A DNA stretch of 64,000 nt, taken from the NCBI GenBank assembly GCA_965219515.1, contig OZ244776.1, positions 1,674,001 through 1,738,000 on the forward strand, in the 5' to 3' direction. The position numbers and the translations under genes are program-made. This document shows, in pieces, positions 42,173 to 51,360 of this stretch; position 1 is the first letter of the stretch, and every line of letters starts with the position of its first letter. Source of the stretch: Ilyomonas sp965219515 (GTDB lineage Bacteria > Bacteroidota > Bacteroidia > Chitinophagales > Chitinophagaceae). The notes below the pieces were generated by a model, which saw only the letters and a program-made list of their open reading frames with translations, was not told where the DNA came from and made no database searches.

Positions 42173-44089
42173 ATGCACAAATCCAATATCATTGTAAGAA
42201 AAGCTTGCTATTTTTTAGAAGTTTACAAGCGTTTGATTCGCTTTCCAATATCAACTTCTGCAAGTACTTCATCTTGTCTTGAAAAATTAAAAAAAACCAG
42301 ATGGTTGGCGTTAGTTTGTACTTTGTTGCTATTTTTCTTTTCCCTATTTAGCACACAAGGAAAAGCGCAAAGCATAAATACAGCAGTATTCCCTTTAAAC
42401 GACTATCTGTACACAAGTACCGGTAGCCCATATCCGTTGATAGATAGCAGCAAACTCAATGCAATAGACAAATCGAAATTTGTAAATGTTATGGATTTTG
42501 GTGCAAAAGGTGATGGCAAAACCTTAGACGACAATGCAATATCGCAGGCTTTCAAAGCAGCTCAATATGGCGTGATTTTTCCTTCAGGAAAGACTTTTAT
42601 GGTGAGTAAAATGACGCAGATTACGTTAACTCACGATCTTACGGTATATGCTTATGGAGCAACCATTAAAATGGCTGCGTTTTCTAAATATAGTTTTTTG
42701 TCTCTCGAATATCAGCCAGGCAGCTATCATAATAATGTGATTTGGCTGGGCGGTGTAATTGATGGAAATAAGAACAATCAATCATGGCCAGGCTCACCAA
42801 CAGGCAATAGTAGTTGGGCAGAGCAGCATGGCAGGTTTGTGGGTGTGAGTTATGCCGAGTTTGCTTTGTTTAAAGACATTACTCTCGTAAACATAGTGAT
42901 GGATGGAATAGGATTAGAGGAAAACAGAATTGCGGTGATTGCAGATTGTAAGGCGAGTGGAGGTGTGCCGATACAATACTCTCAGGTTCAGAAACAGGGA
43001 ACGTATTTTAAATGTACCCGTGCCAACAGCCATGCTTTTTATTGTATGAATTTAACCTGTGATGGCGGTTCTATCGGCGTTCATTATTCTACATCCAATG
43101 GTACAGCATCCGATAGCAGCTTAGCCGTTATTAACAATTGTAATTTTTACAATCAATCGCAGGATGCACTTCACTTTGAAGATTGTAAACAAATATTTGT
43201 TTATAACAGCACAATTGGGAGAGATGCCAAAGACGGATACAATGCTGATATGCATGTATCTAACAGTACCGTATTGGCCTCTATTAAAAGTTGCCGGTTT
43301 AAGAATGCAAGAGTTGATTTTAATAACTCAAGCAGCTTACAGTTAGGCATTATAGATAGCTGCCAGTTTGTTTCAGAATTTAAAAACATCACTTCGGGCA
43401 TTCCTACCTTCATAGTTGGCAGACCAACCGTTTGTATAAACAGTACATTCTCTGGCAAAACAACATTACAATATCAGGGAGCATTAAAAAATGTAAGAAA
43501 ATGCACATTCACAAATTTTGACGCTCTCGCGGTTTCGGGTGGCTATTCTATTGATAGTTGCACATTTGTAAGTGGAATAAAACCAGCTTCGTTAAGCAAA
43601 GGTGGATTCGTAGTCAACAGTACATTTTCAAACGTTCAAAACACTACCTATAAGAGTAAGCCGGCAAATGATGATTGGAAGAAGATTTATATGAGTTATA
43701 TTAATATTGTTAGTAACAAAAATGACTACCTGGGGCGAATAACGTGTGGCGGATATATGACTGATGCAAGCAAAATAGTTTACAACGATTCATACAATTT
43801 GAAAACTAAGGAAATTGACAATGGCATTCTAAAAACTCAAAGTATAAAAGTATATCCCAATCCAACTACTAACGTTTTGTATATAACATTAAATGAAAAA
43901 ATATCGGGCAAAACACTCTTGACTATTTTTGATGAACAAGGTCGGGTTATGCAAACGAAAACCATTACAAAAAATACTTCTGTCTTGTCAGAGTCTGTCG
44001 TTGTAAAAAATCTTTCTCAGGGAATCTATAGTTTACAAATTCAAAATGAGTTTGAAAACTATTCTTATAGGTTTTTGGTGATAAAATAA
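42173..44089 (+). CDS. T9SS-secreted beta-helix protein (pectate-lyase-3-like), paralogue 2
   Basis: 638 residues with a hydrophobic export segment at about residues 45-62 ending STQGKAQ, again after a long N-terminal extension. Then FPLNDYLYTSTGSPYPLI, VNVMDFGAKGDGKTLDDNAI, QSWPGSPTG, GSIGVHYST and QDALHFEDC, matching the 39998 protein along its whole length. The C-terminal T9SS domain starts VYPNPTTNVLYITLNEKISG. The pair looks like a tandem duplication that has diverged. Enzymatic type (lyase, hydrolase or non-catalytic) cannot be decided from the sequence. Confidence 0.88.
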   Translation: MHKSNIIVRKACYFLEVYKRLIRFPISTSASTSSCLEKLKKTRWLALVCTLLLFFFSLFSTQGKAQSINTAVFPLNDYLYTSTGSPYPLIDSSKLNAIDKSKFVNVMDFGAKGDGKTLDDNAISQAFKAAQYGVIFPSGKTFMVSKMTQITLTHDLTVYAYGATIKMAAFSKYSFLSLEYQPGSYHNNVIWLGGVIDGNKNNQSWPGSPTGNSSWAEQHGRFVGVSYAEFALFKDITLVNIVMDGIGLEENRIAVIADCKASGGVPIQYSQVQKQGTYFKCTRANSHAFYCMNLTCDGGSIGVHYSTSNGTASDSSLAVINNCNFYNQSQDALHFEDCKQIFVYNSTIGRDAKDGYNADMHVSNSTVLASIKSCRFKNARVDFNNSSSLQLGIIDSCQFVSEFKNITSGIPTFIVGRPTVCINSTFSGKTTLQYQGALKNVRKCTFTNFDALAVSGGYSIDSCTFVSGIKPASLSKGGFVVNSTFSNVQNTTYKSKPANDDWKKIYMSYINIVSNKNDYLGRITCGGYMTDASKIVYNDSYNLKTKEIDNGILKTQSIKVYPNPTTNVLYITLNEKISGKTLLTIFDEQGRVMQTKTITKNTSVLSESVVVKNLSQGIYSLQIQNEFENYSYRFLVIK

Positions 44090-44147
44090 GTGTATTACAT
44101 AGGGTCGTAAGTTGATTTTTAAATTGATGCGTCAGATCAGTTTAAAC

Positions 44148-44188
44148 AAATAAGAAGAGGCAGATTAAAAACCTGCCTCTTCTTATTT
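44148..44188. terminator. Bidirectional terminator between convergent genes
   Basis: AAATAAGAAGAGGCAG (44148-44163) and CTGCCTCTTCTTATTT (44173-44188) form a perfect 16-bp stem with a 9-base loop. It lies between the stops of the 42173 gene (plus) and the esterase gene (minus) and has A- and T-rich ends on both sides, so it can serve both. Confidence 0.85.
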
Positions 44189-44223
44189 AAAATGAAATAA
44201 AATATTTATGTAGTTAGCGATGG

Positions 44224-45519
44224 CTAAATACCTGCTACTTCTTTAAAAAATTTTACAATGTATGGCGGAACGGTAAATGGATACGAGTGACCGCCATTGT
44301 ATTGCAATAAAACAACCGGATCGTTAATAGAAGAGGAATAATGGGTTCCTAACAATCCGTTAGTACCGGTAGCCCACCTGGTACCTGTAGAAGAACATTT
44401 ATCCAATGTGCGAACCGATTGTACACTTTGTTGCTGGTTGCTAAAATGTATATTCGGGTCAGATGTTCCAGCTACATGTATTACCGGCAACGGTTTTTTT
44501 CCGCTTGTTGTGCCCAATGTCGCAGATGCCGGAGATAAAGCAGCCAATTTATCGGCACGGGCAGACCAAAGTACATCATAAACAAATTCGCCCCCGTTAG
44601 ACCAGCCATGAGCAAAAACCTGGTTCATGTTTGCATTATAATTATTCTGGAAAGTAGATAACATGGCGTCAAAGAACTTTAGATCCTGATCTGAATTGCT
44701 TGTTTTGTTATTAACTTCTCCTACAGAATGCTGCCAACCTGTATTACTGCCTTGCTTGTCTGAACGGCTTACCGTAGGCAAGCCCTGCGGATAAACAACG
44801 ATTGCTTCCGGCCAGCTCATTTCAAATCCCCTTTGTGCAAAACCAATGTCCGTTCCGCCATGACCATGAAAAGCAAAGATGACCGGAGCTTTTCCGGAAC
44901 CTCCGGTAGCAGGATGAACCAATGCTTCACGGGTAACACCGCCAACATTCCATGTTTTTTTCTCCAGAACGGTAACAAAAGTGGAATCAAGTTTCGAGTT
45001 TCCCTTACTATCTGTTGCCGTAAGGGTGAAAGTGTACAAACCGGGTTTGAGATTGCTTACATTGGTAATAGCCAGTTTTGGCTGAGCTAAAGAAGCCGTT
45101 GAATTACCGCGAACCTGTTTCCACAAATATGTAACCGATCCGGAAACAGATGATCCGCTACCGGAAAGTTTTGCTGAAGTGGATGTCGGATAAACAATAC
45201 GACTTGTAGAACCGGCGTCAACACTAACTATAGATTCTTTAGAAGACCGCGAGGATGACGAGGCATCTAATGAAGTGTCAGAAGATACCGGATATTGTAA
45301 CTCTTGTTTTTGACAACTGCTGAATAATAGAAATGCAGGAACAATAATCAGGAACTGATAAAAATTACTGGCATTTGCTTTCTTAAACGTAGGTAATTTT
45401 AAAGCAGATCCAGTAACCTGCCACTTAGAAAATTTTCCTTTTTTTTGAATTTTGACATTGAAAGAATTTTTTGCCCCATTAACCACTTGCTCACATAGAT
45501 ACTTTTGGAATCTTACCAT
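44224..45519 (-). CDS. PKD-domain lipoprotein esterase (PHB-depolymerase/CE1-like)
   Basis: 431 residues. A lipobox (LLFSSC, Cys about residue 69) follows an unusually long N-terminal extension, so a later start is possible. Next comes a PKD/REJ-like beta-sandwich (about 95-185: STSAKLSGSGSSVSGSVTYLWKQ... LTATDSKGN) and an alpha/beta hydrolase with FAFHGHGG (oxyanion region), nucleophile Ser in HGWSNGGEF, Asp in HVAGTSDPN and His in NGGHSYPF. LpqC/PHB-depolymerase-like esterases include feruloyl and acetyl-xylan esterases, so deacylation of an extracellular glycan is plausible. It is convergent with the beta-helix genes. Confidence 0.85.
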   Translation of the reverse strand: MVRFQKYLCEQVVNGAKNSFNVKIQKKGKFSKWQVTGSALKLPTFKKANASNFYQFLIIVPAFLLFSSCQKQELQYPVSSDTSLDASSSSRSSKESIVSVDAGSTSRIVYPTSTSAKLSGSGSSVSGSVTYLWKQVRGNSTASLAQPKLAITNVSNLKPGLYTFTLTATDSKGNSKLDSTFVTVLEKKTWNVGGVTREALVHPATGGSGKAPVIFAFHGHGGTDIGFAQRGFEMSWPEAIVVYPQGLPTVSRSDKQGSNTGWQHSVGEVNNKTSNSDQDLKFFDAMLSTFQNNYNANMNQVFAHGWSNGGEFVYDVLWSARADKLAALSPASATLGTTSGKKPLPVIHVAGTSDPNIHFSNQQQSVQSVRTLDKCSSTGTRWATGTNGLLGTHYSSSINDPVVLLQYNGGHSYPFTVPPYIVKFFKEVAGI

Positions 45520-46617
45520 AACACTTCAAATTACTATTAGATTTTTTTTAAATAATTTGCGTGCCCCAAGCAATATCTGTACCCTTATTTCATAAACTAT
45601 CACAAAAAAACAGAAAGAGATAAAAACTATCATTTTAATTAGAAAAACACGGCAAAAGAGACTGTAACAAGTTTTTTAAGATATAGTTTTTTTACAGAGA
45701 AAAGGAAGTTTGACGTTGGTTTAACGACTTGAATTTGCTTACACATTCATCACCTTACATGCTAACTTTATTATCATTGTCATATTTTATGTGTCGCTCG
45801 CTGCTAAGCTTATCAGCAAGTTTAGTTACCATCTGTTTGGTAATCGGGTTCAATTCAAAGCCTGCAAGATTAATTGAATGGCAAAGAAAGGTTAGCACAA
45901 GTAAGGAATGAAGTGATCCTTGACTTGTAAACTTTATCCTGGCTCAGGCTTACTTTATTTAAAAAATACCTCTTGTTATAGTACATGTATAAATAAATTA
46001 TTTTTAGATTAAAAAATAATCAGTTGTATAAATATTGTCTTTCTGTTTTTAATATTGCCTCTGAAAAATAAAACATCTCATTTGCATCTGAATTGAAAAA
46101 AAAATCGTATTTTTTTCAGCCAATATAAATTTCTTTTGTTTTCCATCTGTCTGATTGCACTAAAAAATGACGTTAGTAATCGTCCTTGAATTATGTAACG
46201 TTAATATATAAAAACATATTGGTTAGATATTATGTGATGCTTCAATTTGTAAAAGGAGATTGGGCAAATACATTAAAAATGCTGCTATTTAATAAACACT
46301 ATTAGAAAGGTCATAATTTTTTGATTTATATTTTAAGAACAAAGTTGATGAAACGCCTGTATATCTTTTTCACTTCTACATTGCTGATACTTTTTCACTA
46401 CCTTAATAAAATGTTTGAGAAAGAAAAAAAAATCAATCAGAAAAACGGCGTTTCGTACCTGGCAGAAAATGAGAATGAAGAATGGGATTGAATGAGCGTT
46501 GTCCTTGTATAAATAGTGTATCGTAGTTATCTCAGCCTTGTAGCTAAAAATAATCTTTAACACACTTTATTTTCCTGCCCGTTTGGTAATACCTTTCCTA
46601 CAATGCCTCATCCGCCG
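45520..46617. other. Long intergenic region without a recognised gene
   Basis: 1.1 kb, AT-rich. Short open frames (45729-45911 plus, 46333-46563 minus) have no recognisable domain or upstream signal. It contains the promoter region of the esterase gene; nothing else could be supported. Confidence 0.4.
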
Positions 46618-48444
46618 TTACATCGTATAAACAACAACGCCAAAGGGTCGCAGTTTCAATTCTTCATTACCAGTCAGTTCCGGTTGCGGCGCAGCTTCTT
46701 CATCCCACATCCATTGCTTTTCTTTAGAATCCAACAGCTTCTGCCATTGCGTAGTGTAAGGCGGCAGCGTGTAAGTAATTTCTTTACCGCTAAAATTAAA
46801 ACAACAAAATAAGTGCACTCTGCCATCATCGGTTTGGCGGTGCACAACAAGACCTTCTTCACCTAACGGAAATGCCACTACATTTGATTTATTAAAATTG
46901 TGAAGCACATTATTTGTTCGTCTTACTGCAATCAGTAGTTTATTCCATTCAAGCATGATGTTATACTTACCTTCTTTCCGTTTATTCCATTGCAGCTTAC
47001 AAGCGTTAAATGTTTCATCAGCCGCCGGGTCGGGAAAGTTCTCGCCTTCTTTTAAACCGAATTTTTCAAATTCCTTTCTTCGTCCTTCCTGTACGCCTTT
47101 TACCGCCTCTTTGTTATGGTGACTGATAAAAAAGTAAAAAGGCGTGTCTTCTCCATATTCTTCACCCATAAACAGAAGCGGTATATAAGGTGAAAGCATA
47201 AGCGCAGCGGCGGCGAGTTTTTGTTTTTCAAAACTTACCAACATGCTTAGCCGCTCACCTTTTATGCGATTGCCAACCTGATCGTGATTCATGTTAAACA
47301 CGATAAAATTATAGCCCGGCACACCAGCAGAAGAAGCACCGTGGGCGCGCTTTCTAAAGCCCACATATTCGCCGCTATGTACAAAGCCATCGGCATATAC
47401 TTTAGCCAGTTGTTCCATCGTGCTATAATCGCCGTACCGGTTTTTGCCCTTTGGGTCAATGATCACATAGAGAATATGATGAAAGTCGTCGAGCCATTGC
47501 GCATCGAAGCCCATGCCGCCGCCATCGGGATGTTTGGTTACACGCGGACTGTTGAAATCACTTTCTGCGGTCATATACAAACGTCGCCCGGCTTTTTGTT
47601 CATGCAACCGTATTTTTTCGTACATCACCTGCCAGATATTGATGGCGTTGCGGTCGTACATTTCATGCACGGCATCTACCCGTAATCCGTCAATGTGATA
47701 TTGCTCAAACCAGAAAACCGGATTGTCAGAAAAATATTCTTTCACACCATCACTGTATTCACCGTCAAAATTGATGGCTGTGCCCCACGGAGCTTTGTAT
47801 CTGTCGGTAAAATAAGGCGCAAATTCTGCAAAGTTGTTGCCTTCCGGCCCAACGTGATTGTACACCACATCGAGAAACACGGCGATGCCGCGCTGATGGC
47901 AGGCATCCACAAACTTTTTCAAGCCTTGCGGACCGCCATAAGACAAATGAACTGCATACGGATAAGTGCCATCGTAGCCCCAGTTTCTGCTGCCCGAAAA
48001 CTGGCAGACCGGCATCAGTTCAATGGCGTTGATGCCTGTTGCAATAATATCGTCGAGATACGGAATAATGGCTTCAAATGTGCTCTCGTCGGTGAATGTT
48101 CCCACATGAATTTCATAGAACACCATATCCTGCAACGGCACGCCTTTCCAATGCGCATCATTCCACCGAAACGCAGCGTGGTCAAAGATTTCAGAAGGGC
48201 CTAATGTATCTTCCGGTTGGTAATAAGAGGCAACATCCGCTACATCCTTTTCGTCGTTGGGACGGTAATAATAACGCCAGCCCGCCTTTGCCTCTTTTAC
48301 TTCAACCGTAAAATATCCTTTTTCATCTTTTATCATTTCTATTTTCCGGTCTTCGGGATGTATAATGTGCAGAAACATCGTTTCTTTTTCCGGTGCCCAA
48401 ATGGTAAAATGTGTTGTGTTGTTTGCATAAAAAGCACCAAGCAT
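46618..48444 (-). CDS. treZ: Malto-oligosyltrehalose trehalohydrolase (GH13, TreZ)
   Basis: 608 residues, the usual size of TreZ. N-terminal CBM48/isoamylase-type domain (THFTIWAPEKETMFLHI), then a GH13 barrel with MVFYEIHVGTF, IELMPV, VFLDVVYNHVGPEGN, the nucleophile Asp in GLRVDAVHEM, acid Glu in YMTAESDFNSPR, and NMNHDQVGNR. The AESDxNxPR and HDQVGNR versions are characteristic of TreZ rather than glycogen-branching enzymes. It releases trehalose from maltooligosyl trehalose in the cytoplasm. The partner synthase TreY is not in the window. Confidence 0.92.
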   Translation of the reverse strand: MLGAFYANNTTHFTIWAPEKETMFLHIIHPEDRKIEMIKDEKGYFTVEVKEAKAGWRYYYRPNDEKDVADVASYYQPEDTLGPSEIFDHAAFRWNDAHWKGVPLQDMVFYEIHVGTFTDESTFEAIIPYLDDIIATGINAIELMPVCQFSGSRNWGYDGTYPYAVHLSYGGPQGLKKFVDACHQRGIAVFLDVVYNHVGPEGNNFAEFAPYFTDRYKAPWGTAINFDGEYSDGVKEYFSDNPVFWFEQYHIDGLRVDAVHEMYDRNAINIWQVMYEKIRLHEQKAGRRLYMTAESDFNSPRVTKHPDGGGMGFDAQWLDDFHHILYVIIDPKGKNRYGDYSTMEQLAKVYADGFVHSGEYVGFRKRAHGASSAGVPGYNFIVFNMNHDQVGNRIKGERLSMLVSFEKQKLAAAALMLSPYIPLLFMGEEYGEDTPFYFFISHHNKEAVKGVQEGRRKEFEKFGLKEGENFPDPAADETFNACKLQWNKRKEGKYNIMLEWNKLLIAVRRTNNVLHNFNKSNVVAFPLGEEGLVVHRQTDDGRVHLFCCFNFSGKEITYTLPPYTTQWQKLLDSKEKQWMWDEEAAPQPELTGNEELKLRPFGVVVYTM

Positions 48445-48888
48445 ATAAAAAATGTTATTGCGGTATTATATAAAAAAGTACCAGCTTTTATAAAATACAA
48501 AGATGAGCCTGAAAAACTATCTTCCGGTTGTTCTGATTAGCCACGTCAATATTTTTGTTTTTTTTAAAACAATAAGACGCTAAAAAATAATTGTTCTTTA
48601 TAAATTTATTTTACAACAACTTGGCGGTTATTGTTGCTGTATTATCCGTAGTCTGTGTAAAACGTTTTATCCGATTCTGTATCGTTTGAATCCAGCATAA
48701 AACAATCTTCAATTTAAAAAAACGTTATATCGAAGAATTAAAAAGGAGGAATAATTCAATGAAAGTTTTTGCAAAAAAAAAATCGATCTGAAACTTTGAA
48801 AACGTTATTCAGACCGATTTAAAAAAAATTTACAGCTAATTAATCTCTGTCGATAATCTCAGAAGAAGATCAAAAAAGAGTTGGTTGT
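48445..48888. other. Intergenic region
   Basis: 444 bp upstream of the treZ start and downstream of the small lipoprotein frame. AT-rich, with A-runs; presumably holds the treZ promoter. No gene or RNA was recognised. Confidence 0.3.
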
Positions 48889-49147
48889 TTACTTGCTCGA
48901 AGGTGCCATGTTGCCTTTAGCGCTGCACGGCTTGTAAATAGCATGTGTAGCAAAATCAATGGCAACGGACGGAACAAATAATAAAATATCAGCAATCAGT
49001 GCGCCTACTCTTACTTGTCTCTGCGGCTCGCCGTTCTGTGGTTTGGTTCGTTGGCATTCATCTACATGGCCGCCAAAAACAGTTGCACAGGAACTAAGTG
49101 AAAGAGAAATAATGAAAACAATGATTACACTTTTTTAAAAGTTTCAT
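48889..49147 (-). pseudogene. Small lipoprotein gene with an apparent frameshift in an A6 run
   Basis: From the ATG at 49145-49147 the frame reads MKLLKK and stops after 17 codons. Shifting past one A of the A6 run (49131-49136) continues as SVIIVFIISLSLSSCATVFG, a clear lipoprotein signal with lipobox SLSSC, then GGHVDECQRTKP, a hydrophobic segment VRVGALIADILLFVP and IYKPCSAKGN, ending at the TAA 48889-48891. The restored product has about 85 residues. It looks like the small Bacteroidota lipoproteins of the CATVFGG type (YceK-like in size; function unknown). The shift may be a real mutation, a sequencing error in a homopolymer, or slippage. Confidence 0.6.
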
Positions 49148-49253
49148 AATTAAAATTTTTGCGTAAAATAAAGGAAATTTCTATTCGCTGATAACTGAAA
49201 TAAAAAAATAATAATCTCCCCATTCAATGATAATTTACTGCTTACAAGCTATT

Positions 49254-50834
49254 TTATTTTTTCTCATTCATTTTCTCCATTATTAAATATTGTTCTCTGT
49301 TTTGTTCTGTTATTTGCTTTGTATCGACATCAATCAACATTACTTTCGCCGGCTTGTTTTTTTCTACCGGCTGCCATAGGGGAACACCCAACCCGTTCGG
49401 ATTTCCTTTGGTAATAAAATTCGCAAAAAATTGCTGCATCACCTGCGACACTTCTTCATCCTGCGGCTGCCAGTCGTATACGCGGTTGGTTGCCAGATTA
49501 CCCAACGCATATTCTATTTCGGCCGAATGTGAAGCACCTGCAGCGGCGGGTTGGGTTTTGTTGTTTTTGTCTTGCCTCGTTTGCGGGCGCGGGCGTGCGT
49601 ACAAATACCGGTAAACAGGCTGATGGCTGGTCATGCTTTGCACATTGCTCCAGCGCCAGGTACTGAAACCAATAAAGCGATCGCTGGCTAATTTTGTTGC
49701 CACATTTTGTACTTCGGAATCGCTGTTTGCATGATAAGCAATGAGTATATCGTTCGCCTGATTGCCATACATTTTCTGAACGGCTTTGGTATAATTTTCC
49801 ACCGTTGGCGCATCATTTTCCAAAATGCCCTGATATCCCGATTCCTGCGAGTTCCAGCCTACCAGCAAAGGCACCTGTGCCTGTTGGCCGGCTTCATAAA
49901 TGGCAAGCGGTTGTTTGGGGAAAAAATATCCATCCACCGCTACGGGAAATCTGGCAAAACCCGGACTGGACGTGGCTTTCAGCAAGTCTTCGGCAGACAT
50001 GGCGCGCAAAGCTGATAGTGATTTTGCGTCCACGCTATCAGCAAACTGAACGCCTGCTTTTTCTGCATCCGCCAATGATAATGCCTGTGAAAATCCTAAT
50101 AAAGAACCGCTTTCGCCAATGGCGCCCGCAAACAGATTTTTTGATAACGGCGAAGCCATCTGCGCACTTACGGCGTAAGAACCGGCAGACTCGCCGGCAA
50201 TGGTTACCCGTTTCGGATCGCCGCCAAACGCGGCAATATTTTTTTGCACCCATTGCAATGCTGCATATTGATCTAATAAGCCCTGGTTTCCTGACGCGTG
50301 ATGCGGTGATTCTTTCGTTAATCCGGGATGAGAGAAAAAGCCAAACAAGCCAAGACGGTAATTGACCGTTATGGCTACAATGCCTCTTCGCGCCATGCTT
50401 TCACCATCGTAACGATACTCACTGCCATCGCCTGCCACGAAGCCGCCGCCATAGAAATAAACCAGCACCGGCAAATGCTCGTTGCCCGTTTTTGCAGGTG
50501 TCCATACATTCAGATACAAACAGTCTTCACTTACGCCATCGGAACGAAACTGCATATCGCTGAACAAAGGCAACTGCATGGCACGCGGCCCAAAATGATC
50601 GGCTTTGCGAATGCCAGCCCAGTTCTGCGCCGGTTGCGGCTCGCGCCATCGCAGATCGCCGGTTGGCGGCGCGGCATAAGGCACACCTTTGAAAGTGCGG
50701 ATGCCGGAGACATTTATTCCTTGCAACATGCCGTTGGCAACGGAGACGCGCGGCGGTACAGAATCGCTGCTGAGTTGTGCGTTTGTAATGATAAACAATA
50801 ACAATGATGTTAAGAAGAGAACCGGCTTTTTCAT
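49254..50834 (-). CDS. Type B carboxylesterase, secreted
   Basis: About 526 residues from the ATG at 50832-50834, chosen because it starts a signal peptide (MKKPVLFLTSLLLFIITNAQ); the open frame extends to 50903. Alpha/beta hydrolase of the COesterase family: FKGVPYAAPPTGDLRWREPQ, EDCLYLNVWTP, VYFYGGGF (oxyanion hole), nucleophile Ser in GESAGSYAV, acid Glu in WNSQESGYQ and His in GASHSAEIEY. It hydrolyses carboxylic esters in the periplasm or outside the cell; substrate unknown. The gene is divergent from the BlaI/M56 pair and its 5' end lies about 120 bp from the BlaI operator, so it may be in the same regulon. Confidence 0.92.
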   Translation of the reverse strand: MKKPVLFLTSLLLFIITNAQLSSDSVPPRVSVANGMLQGINVSGIRTFKGVPYAAPPTGDLRWREPQPAQNWAGIRKADHFGPRAMQLPLFSDMQFRSDGVSEDCLYLNVWTPAKTGNEHLPVLVYFYGGGFVAGDGSEYRYDGESMARRGIVAITVNYRLGLFGFFSHPGLTKESPHHASGNQGLLDQYAALQWVQKNIAAFGGDPKRVTIAGESAGSYAVSAQMASPLSKNLFAGAIGESGSLLGFSQALSLADAEKAGVQFADSVDAKSLSALRAMSAEDLLKATSSPGFARFPVAVDGYFFPKQPLAIYEAGQQAQVPLLVGWNSQESGYQGILENDAPTVENYTKAVQKMYGNQANDILIAYHANSDSEVQNVATKLASDRFIGFSTWRWSNVQSMTSHQPVYRYLYARPRPQTRQDKNNKTQPAAAGASHSAEIEYALGNLATNRVYDWQPQDEEVSQVMQQFFANFITKGNPNGLGVPLWQPVEKNKPAKVMLIDVDTKQITEQNREQYLIMEKMNEKK

Positions 50835-50952
50835 GGCTATAAAATTAGAAGTAACAAAGTAAGGGAATACCGTGGAAAGGCGAAAGGTTTGCCTGCAAAA
50901 CAAAAGAACAAATTACACAAACCTTAAAATTGTTTTTATAATTATATTTTAA

Positions 50953-50968
50953 TTCTACATTTGTAGAA
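50953..50968. promoter_or_regulatory. BlaI/MecI-type operator 1, overlapping a -7 box
   Basis: TTCTACATTTGTAGAA is a perfect inverted repeat with 7-bp arms and the TACA/TGTA core of BlaI/MecI operators. The same bases contain TACATTTG (50956-50963), a match to the Bacteroidota -7 element TAnnTTTG, so repressor binding would block the promoter. Confidence 0.75.
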
Positions 50969-50973
50969 CAATA

Positions 50974-50987
50974 TATACATTTGTAGA
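50974..50987. promoter_or_regulatory. BlaI/MecI-type operator 2
   Basis: TATACATTTGTAGA repeats the TACATTTGTA core of operator 1, 20 bp further on and immediately before the BlaI start codon at 50989. Two dyads in tandem are typical for this repressor family. Confidence 0.65.
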
Positions 50988-50988
50988 A

Positions 50989-51360
50989 ATGAATTTATCA
51001 AAATCGGAAGAGCAGTTAATGGAAATTATATGGAAACAGAAGAAGGCATTTATGAAAGATATTCTTAACGATTATAATGATCCGAAGCCGGCCAATACCA
51101 CAATTGCAACTTTGCTGAAACGAATGCAGGACAAAGGCTTTGTCGGTTATACCTTATTCGGCAATTCGCGGCAGTATTACCCATTGATTAAGAAGCCGGA
51201 TTATTTTTCCAGACACGTAAAAGGAATTGTAAAGAATTATTTTGGCAATTCAACCTTGCAGTTCGCTTCTTTTTTTACAACCACCAGCAATCTTACAACG
51301 GACGAACTGGAAGAATTAAAAAAAATAATAGACATCCAGATTCAAAAGAAAAAGAAATGA
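50989..51360 (+). CDS. BlaI/MecI/CopY-family transcriptional repressor
   Basis: 123 residues. Winged helix at the N-terminus: LSKSEEQLMEIIWKQKKAFMKDIL and PANTTIATLLKRMQDKGFVGY, the standard BlaI motif, then a C-terminal dimerisation helix region. It represses its own operon and target genes until cleaved through the partner M56 membrane protease. Two matching operators lie directly upstream. The stop overlaps the start of the M56 gene (ATGA), as usual for this pair. Targets besides its own operon are not known; no beta-lactamase gene is near. Confidence 0.95.
   Translation: MNLSKSEEQLMEIIWKQKKAFMKDILNDYNDPKPANTTIATLLKRMQDKGFVGYTLFGNSRQYYPLIKKPDYFSRHVKGIVKNYFGNSTLQFASFFTTTSNLTTDELEELKKIIDIQIQKKKK

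Noticed and set aside
45729..46563. Two short ORFs (45729-45911 plus, 46333-46563 minus) in the 1.1-kb spacer
   Set aside because: No domain or signal; the hydrophobic runs are what AT-rich DNA gives by chance.
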